Origin: Anaerolineales bacterium
GTDB taxonomy: Bacteria > Chloroflexota > Anaerolineae > Anaerolineales > UBA6663
Reading direction: 5' to 3'
Assembly (NCBI GenBank): GCA_017999235.1
Contig: JAGOBN010000100.1
Location: 1-9,511 of the forward strand
DNA: 9,511 bases
Under the pieces are notes generated by a model. That model was not told the DNA's origin. It saw only the letters and a program-made list of their open reading frames with translations, and ran no database searches. Shown here piece by piece: positions 7,291-9,511 of the stretch. A program made the translations under genes and the position numbers. Positions within the stretch are counted from its first letter, which is position 1. Each line of letters starts with the position of its first letter.

Positions 7291-8301
7291 ATGTCCAACC
7301 GACCCACCATTATCGATGTCGCCGAGCGCGCCGGCGTCTCCAAATCCACCGTCTCGCGAGTGCTGCAGGGCGCCGGCCAGCGGGTCAGCCCGGAGACCCA
7401 GGCCGCGGTGTGGGACGCCATTCACGCGCTGGGCTACGAGCGCAACGCCGTCGCCAGCAGTCTGCGGACCGAGCGGACCTTCATGATGATGCTGATGACG
7501 CCGGACATCACCAACCCGTTCTGGCCCGAGGTGGCGCGCGGCCTGCAGGATACGGTGGAGCCGGCCCAGTACTCGGTAGTGCTGGCCAACAGCGACTGGG
7601 ACGTGGCGCGCGAGAAGCAGTTTCTGCAGACCCTGCGCCGCAACCGGTTTGATGCCCTGGTCATCAACCCGACCGCGGTCAGCAACCAGGATCTCCTGGA
7701 CCTGCACACCCCGACGGTGGTGCTGGGCGTGGGCAACGAGTTCCCGGATTTCGACGTGGTCGGCTCAGACAGCCGCCACGGCGCGCTGGAAGCCCTGAAT
7801 TACCTGTATATTCTGGGCCATCGGCGCATCGCGTGCATTTGGGGCCAGCACCGGGCCGGCTGGGCGCAGACGCGCCTGAACGGCTATCTGGACTTCCTGC
7901 GCCAGCACGCCCTGCCGCACGACGAGTGCCTGGTGATTGAAGCGCCGTTTGATCTGGCCGGCGGCCATTGGGCCATGCGCCTGCTGCTGGCCCTGCCCGA
8001 ACGCCCCACCGCCGTCTTCGCGGCCAACGACATCCTGGCCATCGGCGCGCTGCGGGCCGCCTGCGAGGCCGGCCTGACAATCCCGGGCGAGCTGTCCATC
8101 ATCGGCATGGACGATATCTACGCGGCGGCGATGACCACGCCGCCGCTGACGACGATGGCCAAATCCAAATACGAGACCGGGCGCTGGGCCGCGCAATACG
8201 TGCTGGAGCGCCTGAACGGCCAGGCGCCGCCGGCCGGCCGGCGGCGGGCCCTGCCGTGTCAACTCGTGGTGCGCGGAACCACCGCGCCGCCCACCCTGTA
8301 A
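7291..8301 (+). CDS. LacI-family transcriptional regulator
   Basis: A 336-residue protein of normal LacI/GalR length. Residues 6-25 (TIIDVAERAGVSKSTVSRVL) are the classic N-terminal helix-turn-helix, with Ser17-Lys18-Ser19 starting the recognition helix. NAVASSLRTERT contains the hinge helix, with Leu58 at the position that wedges into the minor groove at the CpG centre of the operator. From about residue 65 it is a periplasmic-binding-protein-like effector domain, ending in the family signature FAANDILAIGALRAACEAG and IIGMDD. The effector is unknown; a sugar, nucleoside or related metabolite is usual. Identical palindromic operators just before this gene and before the next gene suggest it represses itself and the DraG-family gene. 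ATG 7291 is preferred because a longer frame from TTG 7234 would start inside the -35 box and run across the operator. No clear Shine-Dalgarno precedes the ATG. Confidence 0.93.
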   Translation: MSNRPTIIDVAERAGVSKSTVSRVLQGAGQRVSPETQAAVWDAIHALGYERNAVASSLRTERTFMMMLMTPDITNPFWPEVARGLQDTVEPAQYSVVLANSDWDVAREKQFLQTLRRNRFDALVINPTAVSNQDLLDLHTPTVVLGVGNEFPDFDVVGSDSRHGALEALNYLYILGHRRIACIWGQHRAGWAQTRLNGYLDFLRQHALPHDECLVIEAPFDLAGGHWAMRLLLALPERPTAVFAANDILAIGALRAACEAGLTIPGELSIIGMDDIYAAAMTTPPLTTMAKSKYETGRWAAQYVLERLNGQAPPAGRRRALPCQLVVRGTTAPPTL

Positions 8302-8316
8302 ACCATCCGCCCTAAA

Positions 8317-8347
8317 ACGCCAGCTCCACTCCAGGCGTCGTTTTTTT
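8317..8347 (+). terminator. Probable intrinsic terminator after the LacI gene
   Basis: ACGCC (8317-8321) can pair with GGCGT (8334-8338) across a 12-nt loop, followed closely by seven T residues (8341-8347). The stem is short, so termination may be partial, but the T run is the longest in the window and lies 15 nt after the LacI stop codon. Confidence 0.55.
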
Positions 8348-8355
8348 ACGACCAT

Positions 8356-8374
8356 GTGGGAACGTTCCCGCAAA
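8356..8374. promoter_or_regulatory. LacI-family operator, copy 2 (in front of the DraG-family gene)
   Basis: The same 19 bases as at 7267-7285, with the palindrome GGGAACGTTCCC at 8358-8369. It lies 37 bp before the start codon of the DraG-family gene. A TAC trinucleotide starts 9 bp before the operator in both copies (7258 and 8347), but I cannot find a convincing -35 here, so the exact promoter of this gene is unresolved. Confidence 0.88.
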
Positions 8375-8411
8375 CACCAGCGGGCGCTGCCAAAAGGAGA
8401 AAACACCCGGG

Positions 8412-9395
8412 ATGATCACGCGACAGGAGTTGAGCACCGACCCCGCCCGCCGAGCGGCCAAGGCCAAAGGCGCCTTGCTCGGTCTAGCTGTGGGCGACGC
8501 CCTCGGCGATCTGGGCCGCAATGACGCGCACCGCCTGCGCTACGGCCTCGCGCTGGATCTAATTGGCGGCGCCCGCAGCACGGACGATACCGAGTTCGCG
8601 TTCCTGACGGCGCGCACCCTGGTGGACTGCCAGGGCCAGCTGACCCGGGACGCCGTGCTGCAATCCTGGCGCCGGCGCATCCTGGACCAGGGCGGCGTCT
8701 TCGACCGCGGCGGGAAACCGCTCTATGGCGCGGTCGCTAATCTCCAGCGCGGCCTCCTGCCGCCGCTGTCCGGCCGCGACAACGTGATGAACGATGACGA
8801 CGGCGCCGCCATGCGCATCGCGCCCATCGGCATTGTGTGCGCGGGCGACCCCGACCGCGCCAGCGCCCTGGCCGCGATTGAAGCCGAGATCAGCCACGAC
8901 CAGGACGGCTTGTGGGCGGCCCAGGCCATCGCCGCCGCTGTCGCCGTGGCCATGGTGGATGGGACGCCGGACGAAATCCTGGCCGCCGCCCGCCGCCCGA
9001 TCCCGGCCGACAGCTGGCTGGGCCGCGCCCTAACCCGCGCCGACGGCATTTGTGCCGCCGCGGGGTCGGTGGAAGCGGCCTGGGGGCCCCTGCACGACGA
9101 CCTGTGGACGCCCGTTCACTCCGTCAGCCCGGAGGCCATCCCGCAGGCGCTGGCGATCTTCCGGCTCACCCAGGGCGATTTCCGGCGCGGGATGTTCTGG
9201 GCCTGCAACTTCGGCCGCGACGCCGACACCATCGGCGCCCTGGTCGGCGCGCTGGCCGGCGCCCGCCACGGCCTGGCCGTCATCCCGGCCGATTGGGTTG
9301 AGCGCGCCCGCCGGCCGGCCGGCGTCTGCCTGCGCTTTGCGGCGCAGGAGGACGGCCTGGCGCTGGCCGAACAGCTGGCCGAGCTCATTCGCTAA
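8412..9395 (+). CDS. ADP-ribosylglycohydrolase (DraG) family protein
   Basis: A 327-residue all-helical hydrolase of the DraG/ARH family (Pfam ADP_ribosyl_GH type). Motifs in order: GALLGLAVGDALGD (about 20-33), STDDTEFAF with Thr57-Asp58-Asp59 as expected metal ligands, NDDDGAAMRIAPIGI (127-141) where many relatives read GNGSLMRIAPIG, Ser161-His162, and NFGRDADTIGALVGALAGA, with Asp270 and Asp272 in the second metal-binding motif. The usual GGDADT is GRDADT here. Family members remove ADP-ribose from protein side chains or cleave small ADP-ribose compounds using two Mg ions. No partner ADP-ribosyltransferase and no nitrogenase gene is in view, and the LacI operator in front suggests a catabolic role on a small glycoside or nucleoside-like substrate instead; that is inference. 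AAGGAG (8394-8399) lies 12 nt before the ATG, a long spacing. No signal peptide is seen. Confidence 0.87.
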   Translation: MITRQELSTDPARRAAKAKGALLGLAVGDALGDLGRNDAHRLRYGLALDLIGGARSTDDTEFAFLTARTLVDCQGQLTRDAVLQSWRRRILDQGGVFDRGGKPLYGAVANLQRGLLPPLSGRDNVMNDDDGAAMRIAPIGIVCAGDPDRASALAAIEAEISHDQDGLWAAQAIAAAVAVAMVDGTPDEILAAARRPIPADSWLGRALTRADGICAAAGSVEAAWGPLHDDLWTPVHSVSPEAIPQALAIFRLTQGDFRRGMFWACNFGRDADTIGALVGALAGARHGLAVIPADWVERARRPAGVCLRFAAQEDGLALAEQLAELIR

Positions 9396-9478
9396 CCCGC
9401 CTGCTCGAGGAGGTCACTGGCAACCCTATTCACCGCTGGCCCGCAACACTAACATCCGTTTCTCTTTATCACCTATCT

Positions 9479-9484
9479 GAGGAG
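9479..9484 (+). promoter_or_regulatory. Shine-Dalgarno site for the gene starting at 9496
   Basis: GAGGAG, 11 nt before the ATG at 9496. This resembles the long spacing seen before the DraG-family gene and supports a real start codon here. Confidence 0.6.
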
Positions 9485-9495
9485 AAAAGCTGCCC

Positions 9496-9511
9496 ATGAA
9501 CCGCTCTACCC
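9496..9511 (+). CDS. Start of an unidentified gene, cut by the window end
   Basis: ATG at 9496 opens a frame reading MNRST before the sequence ends. It is supported by a good Shine-Dalgarno site (9479-9484). It lies 100 bp after the DraG-family gene with no terminator and no further LacI operator between them, so it could belong to the same transcription unit. Too little is visible to name a product. The 9396-9495 gap shows no other gene; it is relatively AT-rich near 9451-9480. Confidence 0.6.

Noticed and set aside
9407..9449. Perfect Shine-Dalgarno-like GAGGAGGT at 9407-9414 suggesting a small gene after the DraG-family gene
   Set aside because: No ATG, GTG or TTG follows at usable distance. 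Only a CTG at 9417 exists, too close, and its frame stops after 11 codons.
1..9511. CRISPR arrays, tRNA or rRNA genes, insertion sequences
   Set aside because: No regularly spaced repeats, no tRNA-like cloverleaf or rRNA segment, and no transposase or terminal inverted repeats were seen on reading both strands.

Overview
The window is a high-GC (roughly two thirds or more G+C) bacterial segment. Every recognisable gene is on the + strand and the genes are tightly packed, most with visible Shine-Dalgarno sites. Gene content (PucR/CdaR-type regulator, MttB-family methyltransferase, two FAD/GcvT demethylating oxidases, a LacI regulator with a CG-centred operator, and a DraG-family hydrolase) would fit an environmental Chloroflexota genome, but an actinobacterial or other high-GC source cannot be excluded. 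The taxonomic call is inference only.

Layout: (1) 2-463 is the C-terminal end of a PucR/CdaR-type transcription factor, cut by the window edge. (2) 464-652 is a 189-bp intergenic region with a plausible promoter for the next unit. (3) 653-7156 is a three-gene transcription unit: an MttB-superfamily (non-pyrrolysine) methyltransferase, then two tandem, paralogous dimethylglycine/sarcosine dehydrogenase-like flavoenzymes, each with a C-terminal folate-binding GcvT module. An 11-bp perfect hairpin lies between the first two genes, and a strong intrinsic terminator (7185-7228) closes the unit. (4) 7234-8301 is a LacI-family regulator with its promoter and a palindromic operator. (5) 8356-9395 is a second, 19-bp-identical operator followed by an ADP-ribosylglycohydrolase (DraG) family gene. 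(6) 9496 onward is the first few codons of another gene, cut by the window end.

How they may work together: the 653-7156 unit looks like a methylamine/betaine demethylation cassette. The MttB-like enzyme would strip a methyl group from a quaternary or tertiary amine and pass it to a corrinoid protein, which is not encoded in this window. The two oxidases would then remove further N-methyl groups, with the one-carbon unit passed to tetrahydrofolate. The 7234-9511 region looks like a separate catabolic module in which LacI represses itself and the DraG-family gene through two identical operators. The gene starting at 9496 may be its next member.

The best leads are the corrinoid-less methyltransferase plus paired-oxidase cassette, the duplicated operator that ties a DraG-family hydrolase to a sugar-type repressor, and two unexplained symmetric elements: the 2231-2258 hairpin and the 7225-7253 inverted repeat around a -35 box.
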